Source: DASRDU01 sp035652435 (lineage in GTDB: Bacteria > Acidobacteriota > Blastocatellia > RBC074). From it: a stretch of DNA of 64,000 nucleotides. Made by a program: the position numbers and the translations under genes. Of the stretch, positions 39,257 to 47,659 are shown piece by piece. Position 1 is the first letter of the stretch, and every line of letters starts with the position of its first letter. The notes under the pieces were generated by a model that made no database searches, was not told the DNA's origin, and saw nothing but the letters and a program-made list of their open reading frames with translations. The stretch spans positions 1 through 64,000 of the forward strand of contig DASRDU010000037.1 of the NCBI GenBank assembly GCA_035652435.1, given 5' to 3'.

Positions 39257-42200
39257 TCAGTGGGTGAAGCCTGCTTTTCGTAACAGCTCGGCAAAGCGCG
39301 GGTCAGATCGTACCTGATCGAGGCGCGGGTCAACCAGTGCGAAATTGAAGCTGTGCGCTTTTGAGGCTTCAGCCCTGGCGAGCCACGGCATCGCCTGCTC
39401 GCGGTCGCCGAGCAGCGCGTAAGCGAGGGCGACTTCGTAAGGCAGGAACTCGGCCTCGCGTCTCGTGGCAGGTGAACCCAGGGCCTGTCTGAGCGTGGCC
39501 AGAGCCTCCTCACGTTTGCCGCCGACAGCCCGAATCTGGGCGAGAATGACGGGCCAGTCCCTGCCGGCGTCGCCGCTGAAACTCTTCTCCTGCTGGTAGG
39601 CGGCGAACGCTTCATCGGCGCGACCGCGGGCCTCGGCGATCCAGCGCACCACGCGGTGAGCCGGGACCAGACCGGGGTCAAATTCCAATGCGCGACGGCA
39701 TTCTTCCAGCGCCGGCTCATATTGCCGCGCGTAAAAGAGGGTCATCCCGCTGGCCGAACAGATGATCGCCGAATGCGGGTCGAGTTGCCGGGCCAGCCCG
39801 ATCTCGGCGACGGCTTCGTCGTGCCGCCCCAGGGCCGAGAGCGCGTTCGCCAGCCAGTGGTGCGCGGTCGCGTAGCTCGGGTTGAGTTCAATCGAGCGAC
39901 GGAATTCCCGCTCGGCCCCTTTGTGATCGCGGTCGAAATAGAATTTGACGTAAGCCAGTGAGGCATGAGCCTCAGTCAGCGAATCATCGAGCGCGAGCGC
40001 CTTGAGCGCATTCTCCCTGGCGCGCGGGTAAGCATTCCCGGCAGACCCTTCGTAGAGTTGCAGGAGCGCATAACAATCGGCCAGCCCGGCGTAAGCGAGC
40101 GCGAATTTATCGTCATGCCGGAGCGCCTGATTGAAGTAGCCGATGGCTTCCCGGAGTCCCGCGACCGCGCGTTTGCCGAGGTGATAACGGCCGACGAGGT
40201 AGAGCTGGTAAGCCTCGCTGTTTCCCGTGGGGCGTTTGTTGAATTGCTGCAACTCGCTGCCCGTCAGTTCAAGCGTCAGCGCGCGCAGCACGCGCCCGGC
40301 GATGGAGTTTCGCAGCGTGACGAGGTCGGTCGCCTTCTCGTCGAATTTTTCCGCCCAGAGGATGCGGTTGTCTCTCGTGCTGAACATCCGGGCGCTGACC
40401 TGCACGCGCTCGCCCGCGTGTTCGAGCGTGCCGCTGACGACATACTCCACGCCGAGTTCGCCGGCGATCTGCGGCGGCGCGGCACTGCTTTCCAGGTAAG
40501 GCCGCACCGCGGAGACCGGGCGCACGGAGAGTTGTTTGAGCTGGCTCAGCCGGCTGGTCAGCTCATCGGCCAGGCCGAGGCCGAGCGATTGTTGTGTTTC
40601 ATCCTTGCCCTCTGTTCTGAAAGGCAGCACGGCAATGGATTTTGTCGTTGCCCCGCGACTGACGGCTTCGATGTTGCTCTCAACATCCACGAAGTAAATT
40701 TCATTGTTGCCGTCACGACTGGTCTGAAAAACGACGTGGCGCCCGTCCGGCGTCCACGACGGCTCGATGTTCATCGAAGGGTGGTGAGTGACCGGGCGCG
40801 GATTGCTGCCGTCGGCGTTCATCACCCAGACGTCGGCGTTGTTCTTTTGCGCATGGCGGTCGGTGACGAAAGCGATCAGCCTGCCGTCGGGTGACCAGGC
40901 CGGCAGGCTCTCGTGCGCCGCGGGCGTGTTCGTCAGGTTGACCGGATTCGTCCCGTCGGCGTTGATCACGAAAATATCGGAATAGCCTTTTTCCAGCGTC
41001 CGCGCGAAGGCGATGCGTCTGCCGTCGGGCGACCACGCCGGCTCAGTTTCAAAGCCCGGATCACTGGTGATGGAGTGCCGGTCAGTGCCGTCGGCGTTCA
41101 TCACCTGGATGTCGAAGTTGTTTTCATCGCCCGCGTCGCTGCGGCTTGCGAAAGCGATGCGTTTGCCGTCGGGCGAGAAGACGGCGCGGGAGTTATACCC
41201 GACGCCGCCCGTCAGCTTGGTCTGGTTGCTGCCATCCGCGCTCATCACCCAGATATCGCTGGCCGCGCCGGAACCGGTCATCACGTCATAAAGAATCCTC
41301 GCGCCGTCAGGCGACCACGACGGGGCAAGCTCTTCGGTCGAGTTGAAAGTCAGCCGCCGCACCCCGCCGCCATCCAGGTTCAAGACATAAATTTCCGGCA
41401 GGCCGTCGCGGTTGCTGGTAAAAACGATCTTCTTCCCGTCGGGCGAAACTTTCGGGAAGCGGTCACTGGCAACATGACTAGTGAGATTGATCGGGCCGCC
41501 TTCTCTCTTCGCCGTGACGTTGTGATTCGCGCGCGATTTCAGCCAGACAAATAACGCGACGGCGCAGGCGAGCAGGATCACGGCAGCCGGGATGAAAGGA
41601 GTTCGGAGTACCGCCTTCAGGCGGGCTTTTGCGTTTGCGTGAGAGAAAAGCCCGCCTGAAGGCGGTACTCCGAACTCCTTCACGTCCGACCGGCCTGAGA
41701 GATGCGAAATACCCTGCCCGGTGTCAGAGATCGTTTCATCCGCCTGGACGCTGCCGTGGCGCGGGCGGATTCGCGCGAGCGCGTCGGCAAAGCGCGGGTC
41801 ATCGCGCAGCGGATCGAGCTGCGGGTCAACCGGCATCTCCTGCACCAAGGATTCGTAGTTGTCGAAAGCCCCGCCCAGGCGCTCGAAGGCCCGGTCGTTT
41901 TCACCCAGGGCGGCGTGGATGCGGACGAAGTAATAATTCGGGATGTAACGCTCGCGCGACAGCCCGGTCATTTCGTTGAGGACAACTCGCGCCTCACTTC
42001 GCTTTCCGGTCACCGCCAGCGTGTGCGCCAGCACCCACAACGCGAGCGGGGTGCGCCCGGTGATCCGGACGGCCTGTTCGCACGCCGCGAGCGCCTCTTC
42101 GGCCGTACCGGCGTGCGGGTAAAGCCAGCCCATCGCCTCCAGCGCGAGGTGATAATTCGGTTCGATTTCGAGGGCGCGCCGGCAATACTCATAAGCCTCC

Positions 42201-44371
42201 GCGTGCCGGCGCGCGTTGTGCAGGATGAAAGACATCATCGCGTGCAGCGCGGGCGACTGAGGGTCAAGCTGGAGCGCCCGTCGCATCGCGCTGACGGCCT
42301 CGACGTGGCGGCCCTGCACGCTGCGAAACTGCGCGAGCCATTCGTACCCCTGTGCGTAATTGCCGTTCAGCTCAATCGCCTTCTGAATCAGTTCCTCGCT
42401 CGCATCCCGATTCCAGTCGTAAGCCCACGTGGCGACGGCCAGCGAGGCGTAAGCTTCGGCCAGCCGGTCGTCGAGCCGCACCGCCCTGGTCGCCGCCTCT
42501 TTCGCCGCCATAAAGCATTCGTCGGGCGGTAGCACGGCGGTGATACCCATCCAGTTGAAGTAATCGGCGACGCCGGTGTAAGCCGCCGCAAAGCCGGGGT
42601 CGAGCGCGATGGCCTCGTAAAAACAGGTGATCGCGCGCGCCAGGCCGTCTTCGGTGTAAGTGTGCCAGTGGTAACGACCGCGCAGGTACGCTTCATAAGC
42701 CTCGCGGTTTTCGGTCCCGCGTCTGGCGAGCTGCCGGCGCTCTTCGCCCGACAGGTTTTTGACAATCGCCTCGGCGACCTGCTCAGAGATCGAATCCTGA
42801 AGTTCGAGCAGGTCAGTGTCCTTTTCGTCGAACTGCGCGGCCCACACCGGCGCCTCGGTGTGTGTGCTGATCAGTTGCACGGTCACGCGGATGCGCTCGC
42901 CGGCCTTGAGGATGCGCCCGTCCAGCACGTAACTGACATTCAGTTCGCGGCCCGCCGCGCGCGCGTCTGCCTCGGCGCGCGCATATTTCATCACCGAAGC
43001 CGTTGGGCGTACGGTCAGGCTCTGAATATTGCCGAGGCGCGTGATCAGCGCGTCGGCCAGCCCCACGCCCAGAAAGCCGGTGGTGCTGTCGCCGGCCAGC
43101 AGGGCGTGCAGCGGCTTGAGCGGCAGGATGGCGATTGAGTTCCGCACGGGAGAGAAGCCATTGTCAGTCGGGGTGTAAGCCAGGGCGGCGATGGGGCGAC
43201 CCGTGAGATAGCGATTGATGTCTTCTGACAACTCGGCGACTGAAGCGTAACGTTCGTGCGCCTCTTTGCGCAGCGCCCGCATCACGATGTTGCTGAGGCC
43301 GCCGGACAGCTCGCGCCGCAGGGCTTCAGGCGTGGCGCCACGATTCCGGCTCACGATTTCCGGCGCCGGCGTGACAAGGTCTCCACCCTCTGATTCTCCG
43401 GTGCGATTGACGGCGAGGTCCAGCCTTTCAGGATCTTCCTCGCAGATGATCCGCGCGACCTCGTGCGACGGGCGATGGCGCAGGCGGTGCGGGCGGTGCC
43501 CGGTCACGAGTTCGTAGAGCAGCACGCCAAGGCTGTACTGATCGCTGGCCGGGGTGACGGGCAGCCCACGCACCTGTTCCGGGCTGGCGTATTCCGGCGT
43601 CATCAGCCGCAACCCGGTCAGGGTCGGGTCAACCGTATCCTGCGCCATCTGGGGGTTGAGAATTTTGGCAATGCCGAAATCGAGCAGCTTCGGCGTGCCC
43701 TCCGCCGTGACCAGAATGTTGCCGGGTTTGATGTCGCGGTGAACGATCAGGTTCCGGTGCGCGTACTCGACCGCCGCGCAGACCTGCCGGAAGAGCTTCA
43801 GGCGCTCCGTGACCGAGAGCCGCCGCTCGTCACACCAGCGCGTGATCGGCTGCCCTTCGATGTATTCCATGACGAAGTAAGGCCGCCCGTCTTCGGTCGT
43901 GCCGCCGTCGAGCAGTCGCGCGATGTTCGGGTGGTCGAAACCGGCGAGGATCTGGCGCTCGTGACGGAAGCGGCGGATGATGAAATCAGTATCCATCCCG
44001 CGCTTCACAACCTTGATCGCGACCCGCCGGTTGAATTCGTTGTCGGCGCGGGCCGCCAGATAGACCGCACCCATCCCGCCGCGCCCGATCTCGCGCAGCA
44101 GCTCGTATGCGCCGATGCGCCGCCCGCCGGGCAGTTCGCCCGTTTCATCAGCGACCGTGACTCCGGTCAGTCTGGTGGCGCGCGAATCCAGCGCGTGCGA
44201 TTCGATGAAGTCTCCGGCCCGTTCGTCGGATTCGAGGAGATGTTTGATCTGCCGGCGCAACTCGGCATCGTCGCCGCAGACTCTGGCGAGAAAGGCGGGG
44301 CGTTCATCCGGGGGGAGATCAATGGCGGAGTTGAAAATCTCTTCGACTTGTTTCCAGCGTTCAGGGGACAT
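39257..44371 (-). CDS. Giant Ser/Thr protein kinase with two FlgO/TolB-like + TPR modules and PD40 repeats
   Basis: A 1704-residue protein. The kinase domain is about 88-360: glycine loop GRGGMGAVY, K120, HRD at 211-213 and DFG at 231-233, all intact, so it should be active. Then come a FlgO/TolB-like domain (about 412-530, NSIAILPL) and TPRs to about 860. A juxtamembrane linker contains an in-frame palindromic element (residues about 898-926) before a transmembrane helix (about 928-948). PD40/WD40-like beta-propeller repeats (about 970-1220, each with SPDG and a Trp) are followed by a second FlgO/TolB-like domain (about 1244-1370) and a second TPR array to the end. The part after the helix is probably periplasmic, making this a transmembrane sensor kinase. 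The ECF sigma gene lies 17 bp upstream and is a likely partner. Confidence 0.9.
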   Translation of the reverse strand: MSPERWKQVEEIFNSAIDLPPDERPAFLARVCGDDAELRRQIKHLLESDERAGDFIESHALDSRATRLTGVTVADETGELPGGRRIGAYELLREIGRGGMGAVYLAARADNEFNRRVAIKVVKRGMDTDFIIRRFRHERQILAGFDHPNIARLLDGGTTEDGRPYFVMEYIEGQPITRWCDERRLSVTERLKLFRQVCAAVEYAHRNLIVHRDIKPGNILVTAEGTPKLLDFGIAKILNPQMAQDTVDPTLTGLRLMTPEYASPEQVRGLPVTPASDQYSLGVLLYELVTGHRPHRLRHRPSHEVARIICEEDPERLDLAVNRTGESEGGDLVTPAPEIVSRNRGATPEALRRELSGGLSNIVMRALRKEAHERYASVAELSEDINRYLTGRPIAALAYTPTDNGFSPVRNSIAILPLKPLHALLAGDSTTGFLGVGLADALITRLGNIQSLTVRPTASVMKYARAEADARAAGRELNVSYVLDGRILKAGERIRVTVQLISTHTEAPVWAAQFDEKDTDLLELQDSISEQVAEAIVKNLSGEERRQLARRGTENREAYEAYLRGRYHWHTYTEDGLARAITCFYEAIALDPGFAAAYTGVADYFNWMGITAVLPPDECFMAAKEAATRAVRLDDRLAEAYASLAVATWAYDWNRDASEELIQKAIELNGNYAQGYEWLAQFRSVQGRHVEAVSAMRRALQLDPQSPALHAMMSFILHNARRHAEAYEYCRRALEIEPNYHLALEAMGWLYPHAGTAEEALAACEQAVRITGRTPLALWVLAHTLAVTGKRSEARVVLNEMTGLSRERYIPNYYFVRIHAALGENDRAFERLGGAFDNYESLVQEMPVDPQLDPLRDDPRFADALARIRPRHGSVQADETISDTGQGISHLSGRSDVKEFGVPPSGGLFSHANAKARLKAVLRTPFIPAAVILLACAVALFVWLKSRANHNVTAKREGGPINLTSHVASDRFPKVSPDGKKIVFTSNRDGLPEIYVLNLDGGGVRRLTFNSTEELAPSWSPDGARILYDVMTGSGAASDIWVMSADGSNQTKLTGGVGYNSRAVFSPDGKRIAFASRSDAGDENNFDIQVMNADGTDRHSITSDPGFETEPAWSPDGRRIAFARTLEKGYSDIFVINADGTNPVNLTNTPAAHESLPAWSPDGRLIAFVTDRHAQKNNADVWVMNADGSNPRPVTHHPSMNIEPSWTPDGRHVVFQTSRDGNNEIYFVDVESNIEAVSRGATTKSIAVLPFRTEGKDETQQSLGLGLADELTSRLSQLKQLSVRPVSAVRPYLESSAAPPQIAGELGVEYVVSGTLEHAGERVQVSARMFSTRDNRILWAEKFDEKATDLVTLRNSIAGRVLRALTLELTGSELQQFNKRPTGNSEAYQLYLVGRYHLGKRAVAGLREAIGYFNQALRHDDKFALAYAGLADCYALLQLYEGSAGNAYPRARENALKALALDDSLTEAHASLAYVKFYFDRDHKGAEREFRRSIELNPSYATAHHWLANALSALGRHDEAVAEIGLARQLDPHSAIICSASGMTLFYARQYEPALEECRRALEFDPGLVPAHRVVRWIAEARGRADEAFAAYQQEKSFSGDAGRDWPVILAQIRAVGGKREEALATLRQALGSPATRREAEFLPYEVALAYALLGDREQAMPWLARAEASKAHSFNFALVDPRLDQVRSDPRFAELLRKAGFTH
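41596..41680. repeat. Palindromic element inside the kinase coding sequence
   Basis: 35-bp arms (41596-41630, 41646-41680) are exact complements around a 15-nt loop and are translated in frame, giving KEFGVPPSGGLF and matching residues on the other arm. The same core, GGAGTACCGCCTTCAGGCGG, occurs in the intergenic palindrome at 61334-61405. Confidence 0.92.
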
Positions 44372-44388
44372 ACTACTGGGAAGACATT

Positions 44389-44955
44389 CTACCCGGCCCG
44401 ATTAAGCTCGCCGTAGAGCCAGGCTTTGGCCAGCCGCCACTGCCGGATGACTGTGGCCGTGCCGATGCCCAGCACCTCGGCCGTCTCTTCAATCGAAAGG
44501 CCGCCGAAATAACGCAGCTCGACGATCCGGCTTTTCTGCGGGTCGAGAGTCGCCAGAGTCCTGAGCGCGTCATCGAGCGCGATCAGTTCGCCGGCCTTCT
44601 GGTCGGAGACGTTCAGGCCCTCATCGAGCGAGAGTTCGGCGCCGCCGCTGCCGCGCTTTTCGGCCTGCCGGCTGCGGGCGCGATCCACCAGAATGCGGCG
44701 CATCGCCTGGGCCGCGACGCCGAAGAAATGCGCGCGGTTCTGCCAGCGCACGTGCTTCTGGTCTATCAGCTTCAAGTACGCCTCATGCACGAGCGCCGTC
44801 GCCTGGAGCGTGTCACCGGAACGCTCGCGGCGCAGGTAGCGGTCAGCGATCTTCCTCAACTCCTGATAAACGAGCGGCAGCAGTCTGTCGAGCGCCTCGC
44901 GATTGCCATCGCTCCAGGCCAGCAGCAGTTGGGTGACATCTTCGGCGGTATTCAT
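44389..44955 (-). CDS. ECF-family RNA polymerase sigma factor (Sigma70_ECF type)
   Basis: A 188-residue sigma factor. Region 2 spans about 15-85 (YQELRKIADRYLRRER, LVHEAYLKLI) and region 4 about 120-185 with the helix-turn-helix LSIEETAEVLGIGTATVIRQW. This is the ECF type frequently found next to large Ser/Thr kinases in Acidobacteriota and Planctomycetes. No anti-sigma gene is nearby; control by the adjacent kinase through phosphorylation is a reasonable inference. The kinase gene starts 17 bp downstream of its stop, so the two form an operon with the DUF2891 gene. Confidence 0.9.
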   Translation of the reverse strand: MNTAEDVTQLLLAWSDGNREALDRLLPLVYQELRKIADRYLRRERSGDTLQATALVHEAYLKLIDQKHVRWQNRAHFFGVAAQAMRRILVDRARSRQAEKRGSGGAELSLDEGLNVSDQKAGELIALDDALRTLATLDPQKSRIVELRYFGGLSIEETAEVLGIGTATVIRQWRLAKAWLYGELNRAG

Positions 44956-45191
44956 GGCGTACAGCGGATCATGTCAGGAAAATATGGGAGCAGGTGAAGC
45001 ATAAGCATTGCGCCATTTGAGGTCAACCGGACGCCGCCGCCGGGGAAGCCAGCCCGGGGTGAGCCGGCGAAGGGAATTTTCGCGGATTCTCGGGCGGGAA
45101 GGCTGGAAAAAATGACGGCTTCCGCGTGTGTCCAGAGTGCCGGGTCTTCCGGCCATCGTTCTTTAGCAATCCAATCGGAAGGAGATCGGCT

Positions 45192-45551
45192 ATGCAGTTC
45201 TGTCCCTGGTGCGCAGCCGGGAGTCGCCAGGCTCTCGCTCAACCCTCACTACGCAGCAGGACAACGGGTGCCCCCCTTTCAGGCTCCAGCCGGAATGGTG
45301 ATGTCCTCAACGGTGAAGCTGTGATCGAAACGGCTCTCACTTCCACCGTCATCGGCCTGACGGTTCAGTTCGTCGCTTTTATCTATGAGCTGACCACGCG
45401 GGGCGGTGATCACTTGTCACAAAATATCGCGATCAGCAGTCTTGCCGGATTACTAGCGGGAATGGCCGCGTTTGCGCTCATCCGGGCTTACGATCAGACA
45501 AGATCGTCCGGCCACCGGTGCGCGAGATGCGGCGTTGAGTTCAGCCGGTAG
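45192..45551 (+). CDS. Small membrane protein with terminal zinc-ribbon-like cysteines
   Basis: A 119-residue protein. A CPWC motif at the start and CARC near the C-terminus could form a split zinc ribbon. Between them are two predicted transmembrane helices (about 47-66, TALTSTVIGLTVQFVAFIYE, and about 80-97). GGAAGGAGAT 6 bp before the ATG at 45192 supports this start. No family was recognised. It stands alone between the sigma-factor operon and the convergent zwf gene. Confidence 0.6.
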   Translation: MQFCPWCAAGSRQALAQPSLRSRTTGAPLSGSSRNGDVLNGEAVIETALTSTVIGLTVQFVAFIYELTTRGGDHLSQNIAISSLAGLLAGMAAFALIRAYDQTRSSGHRCARCGVEFSR

Positions 45552-45593
45552 CAGGATAATCGCCTGGAGCCGCCCCGGAATTACAAGGTCATC

Positions 45594-45616
45594 ACGCCTC
45601 GTCAGGCGGCTTTTGA
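45594..45616 (+). terminator. Weak terminator-like hairpin
   Basis: CGCCT-CGTC-AGGCG is followed by GCTTTTG, 43 bp past the small membrane-protein gene. The stem is short. Confidence 0.4.
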
Positions 45617-45667
45617 TCTTATCCATTTAGCGTTCCGGGCGGCGTGACGGCTGGCGCGACGGAAAAT

Positions 45668-47197
45668 TTACTCGTCAATTTTCCGCCACTTGCGCCCTTC
45701 CTTTTCCAGCAGCTCATCTGCCTCCTTCGGCCCCCACGTGCCGGCGGCATAGTTGGGGAAGCTGCGCGGCGGCAGGGCCTTCCACACGTCGAGAATCGGG
45801 TTGACCGCGAGCCAGCCCGCTTCGACCATGTCGGCACGCTGAAAGAGCGTCGCGTCACCGTTCATACAATCGTAAATCAGCCGCTCGTAACCGGTGCTGG
45901 GCGTGCTGCCGAAATAATCCTTGTAATTGAAGTTCATCTTCACGGCGCCGAGGTTGACGACCGGCCCCGGGATTTTCGCGCCGAACCGCAGCGAGATTCC
46001 CTCGTCTGGCTGGATGTGCATGACCAGCCGGTTGGTGCGCAGCCTCTCGACGGGAGTGTTGCGGAAGAGTACGAACGGGGCCTGCTTGAACTGGATCGAG
46101 ATTTCGGTCAACCGCTTCGGCAGACGTTTGCCCGTGCGCAGGTAAAACGGCACGTCCGCCCACCGCCAGTTATCAATCAGCAGCTTGAGCGCGACGAAAG
46201 TTTCGGTGCCGGAAGTCGGCGAGACTCTGGCTTCGCTGCGGTACCCGGCCGCCTGTTCTTCGCCGATTTTTCCCGGCCCGTACTGGCCGCGCACGGCGTC
46301 GGTGATCACTTCTTCCGGGTCGAACGGGTTGATCGCGTTCAGCACCTTCGCCATCTCGTCGCGCACGTCGTCGGCGTCGAACGAGATGGGCGGCTCCATC
46401 GCGGTCAGCGAAATCAGCTGGAAGATGTGGTTCGGAACCATGTCGCGCAGCGCGCCCGCCTCTTCGTAATATCCGCCGCGCTGCTCGATGCCCAGGGATT
46501 CAGCCACCGTGATCTGGACGTGGTCAATGTAGTTGCGGTTCCAGATCGGCTCGAAGATGCCGTTGCTGAAGCGGAAGGCCAGAATGTTCTGGACCGTCTC
46601 CTTGCCGAGGTAATGGTCAATCCGGTAAGTCTGCTTTTCCCTGAGTACTTTTCGGATATCCTGATTGAGCGCGCAGGCCGATTCGTAATCGCGGCCGAAA
46701 GGCTTTTCGATGATCACGCGCCGCCACTGCCCGTTCTCTTCGCGCACCAGCCCGGCCTCGCCAAGCTCTTTGACGATCGTGCCGAAGAAACTCGGCGGCA
46801 CCGCCAGGTAGTACAGATAATTCCCGTGCGTCCCGTGATCCTTGTCCACCTGTGCGAGCAGTTGCTGGAGCCGCTCGAAAGTCGCCGCGTTCCCGAATTC
46901 ACCCTGAATGTAATAAAGCCGGTGCGTCAGCCAGTCCAGCAGCTCGGCGTCCACCTGCCCGGTCTCGTATTCCTTGAAATGCTGGCTGATCTGTTCGCGA
47001 AAGTTTTCCGTCGTGAACTGATCCTTGGCGACGCCGATGACCGCGAATTCGCGCGAGAGCAGATTACCTTTCGCCAGGTTGTAGAGCGCCGGGATGAGTT
47101 TGCGCTTGGTCAGATCGCCGGACGCGCCGAAGATCACCATCACGCAGGGGTCGGCGATTTCGCCGATGGGTTGAGTGGTATCAGTTGTCTCGTTCAT
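45668..47197 (-). CDS. zwf: Glucose-6-phosphate 1-dehydrogenase
   Basis: Oxidises glucose-6-phosphate to 6-phosphogluconolactone with NADP, the entry to the oxidative pentose-phosphate pathway. The 509 residues match the family. The coenzyme motif GASGDLTKRKL is at 24-34, EKPFGRD at 164-170, and the substrate/catalytic RIDHYLGKE at 192-200. It is the last gene of a minus-strand cluster with rpiB, gnd and a small membrane gene; its ATG lies inside the end of that membrane gene (17-bp overlap). 6-Phosphogluconolactonase (pgl) is not in the window. Confidence 0.96.
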   Translation of the reverse strand: MNETTDTTQPIGEIADPCVMVIFGASGDLTKRKLIPALYNLAKGNLLSREFAVIGVAKDQFTTENFREQISQHFKEYETGQVDAELLDWLTHRLYYIQGEFGNAATFERLQQLLAQVDKDHGTHGNYLYYLAVPPSFFGTIVKELGEAGLVREENGQWRRVIIEKPFGRDYESACALNQDIRKVLREKQTYRIDHYLGKETVQNILAFRFSNGIFEPIWNRNYIDHVQITVAESLGIEQRGGYYEEAGALRDMVPNHIFQLISLTAMEPPISFDADDVRDEMAKVLNAINPFDPEEVITDAVRGQYGPGKIGEEQAAGYRSEARVSPTSGTETFVALKLLIDNWRWADVPFYLRTGKRLPKRLTEISIQFKQAPFVLFRNTPVERLRTNRLVMHIQPDEGISLRFGAKIPGPVVNLGAVKMNFNYKDYFGSTPSTGYERLIYDCMNGDATLFQRADMVEAGWLAVNPILDVWKALPPRSFPNYAAGTWGPKEADELLEKEGRKWRKIDE

Positions 47198-47453
47198 TGG
47201 TTATGGTTTTTGGTTCGGGAGCTTTTCGTAACAGGGCAATTGCTACAGAGAGCGGCACTGAAGTGAATACAGCAAAGACTGATACTGGAATGATCAGTTC
47301 CCTTACCGAGAATCCATGTGCCGGACTCAGATTAGCCGACAGCACCAGGATAAAAAACACGGCGCTCGGTGCAGCCAGCAGAAGCTCGACTATGACGTAA
47401 ATTTTGAGGACGTGATGGCCTCGGATCATCAGCAGGCTGACGGGGATCAGCAA
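47181..47453 (-). CDS. Small membrane protein, probable 3' part of a frameshifted gene
   Basis: About 90 residues with three hydrophobic helices, starting only from a TTG in this frame or an ATG at 47429. The open frame extends upstream as GIIGWGSALLLIPVSLLMIR until a stop near 47490, overlapping the end of the preceding short gene. That gene's hydrophobic pattern runs smoothly into this one if the frame changes within about 47453-47490, so one ~158-residue membrane protein may have been split. It is also possible that these are two overlapping genes. It sits between gnd and zwf, and its stop overlaps the zwf start. Confidence 0.5.
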   Translation of the reverse strand: MLIPVSLLMIRGHHVLKIYVIVELLLAAPSAVFFILVLSANLSPAHGFSVRELIIPVSVFAVFTSVPLSVAIALLRKAPEPKTITNERDN

Positions 47454-47653
47454 AAGCGCTGATCCCCAGCCAATGATTCCGGAGGCACAGGTTCACGTCC
47501 TGCCAGTAAAGTCTCAACCAGAAAAAGCCCGATTCGTGGATCGAAGTAAAAGAGCCAGTTTGAAGAAGGCGCTGTCTCCATCCTGAAGTAGCAATACACC
47601 TGCATCAGGCCTTGTGCCAGCAGGTATGCCCCCGGATACTTCTGCGCCTTCAT
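47447..47653 (-). CDS. Probable 5' part of the same frameshifted membrane gene
   Basis: A 69-residue frame from the ATG at 47653, 6 bp after the gnd stop, reading MKAQKYPGAYLLAQGLMQVY and then a hydrophobic stretch (FDPRIGLFLVETLLAG). The last residues (PPESLAGDQRFC) are polar and end abruptly, as expected after a frameshift. The gene may be intact in relatives as a four- or five-helix membrane protein. No function is known. Confidence 0.5.
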   Translation of the reverse strand: MKAQKYPGAYLLAQGLMQVYCYFRMETAPSSNWLFYFDPRIGLFLVETLLAGREPVPPESLAGDQRFC

Positions 47654-47659
47654 CCCCAA

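Noticed and set aside
45644..47266. A 540-codon open frame on the plus strand opposite zwf
   Set aside because: The opposite strand encodes a full glucose-6-phosphate dehydrogenase with all motifs; the antisense translation is Arg/Val/Phe-rich with no family pattern, as expected for a GC-rich shadow frame.
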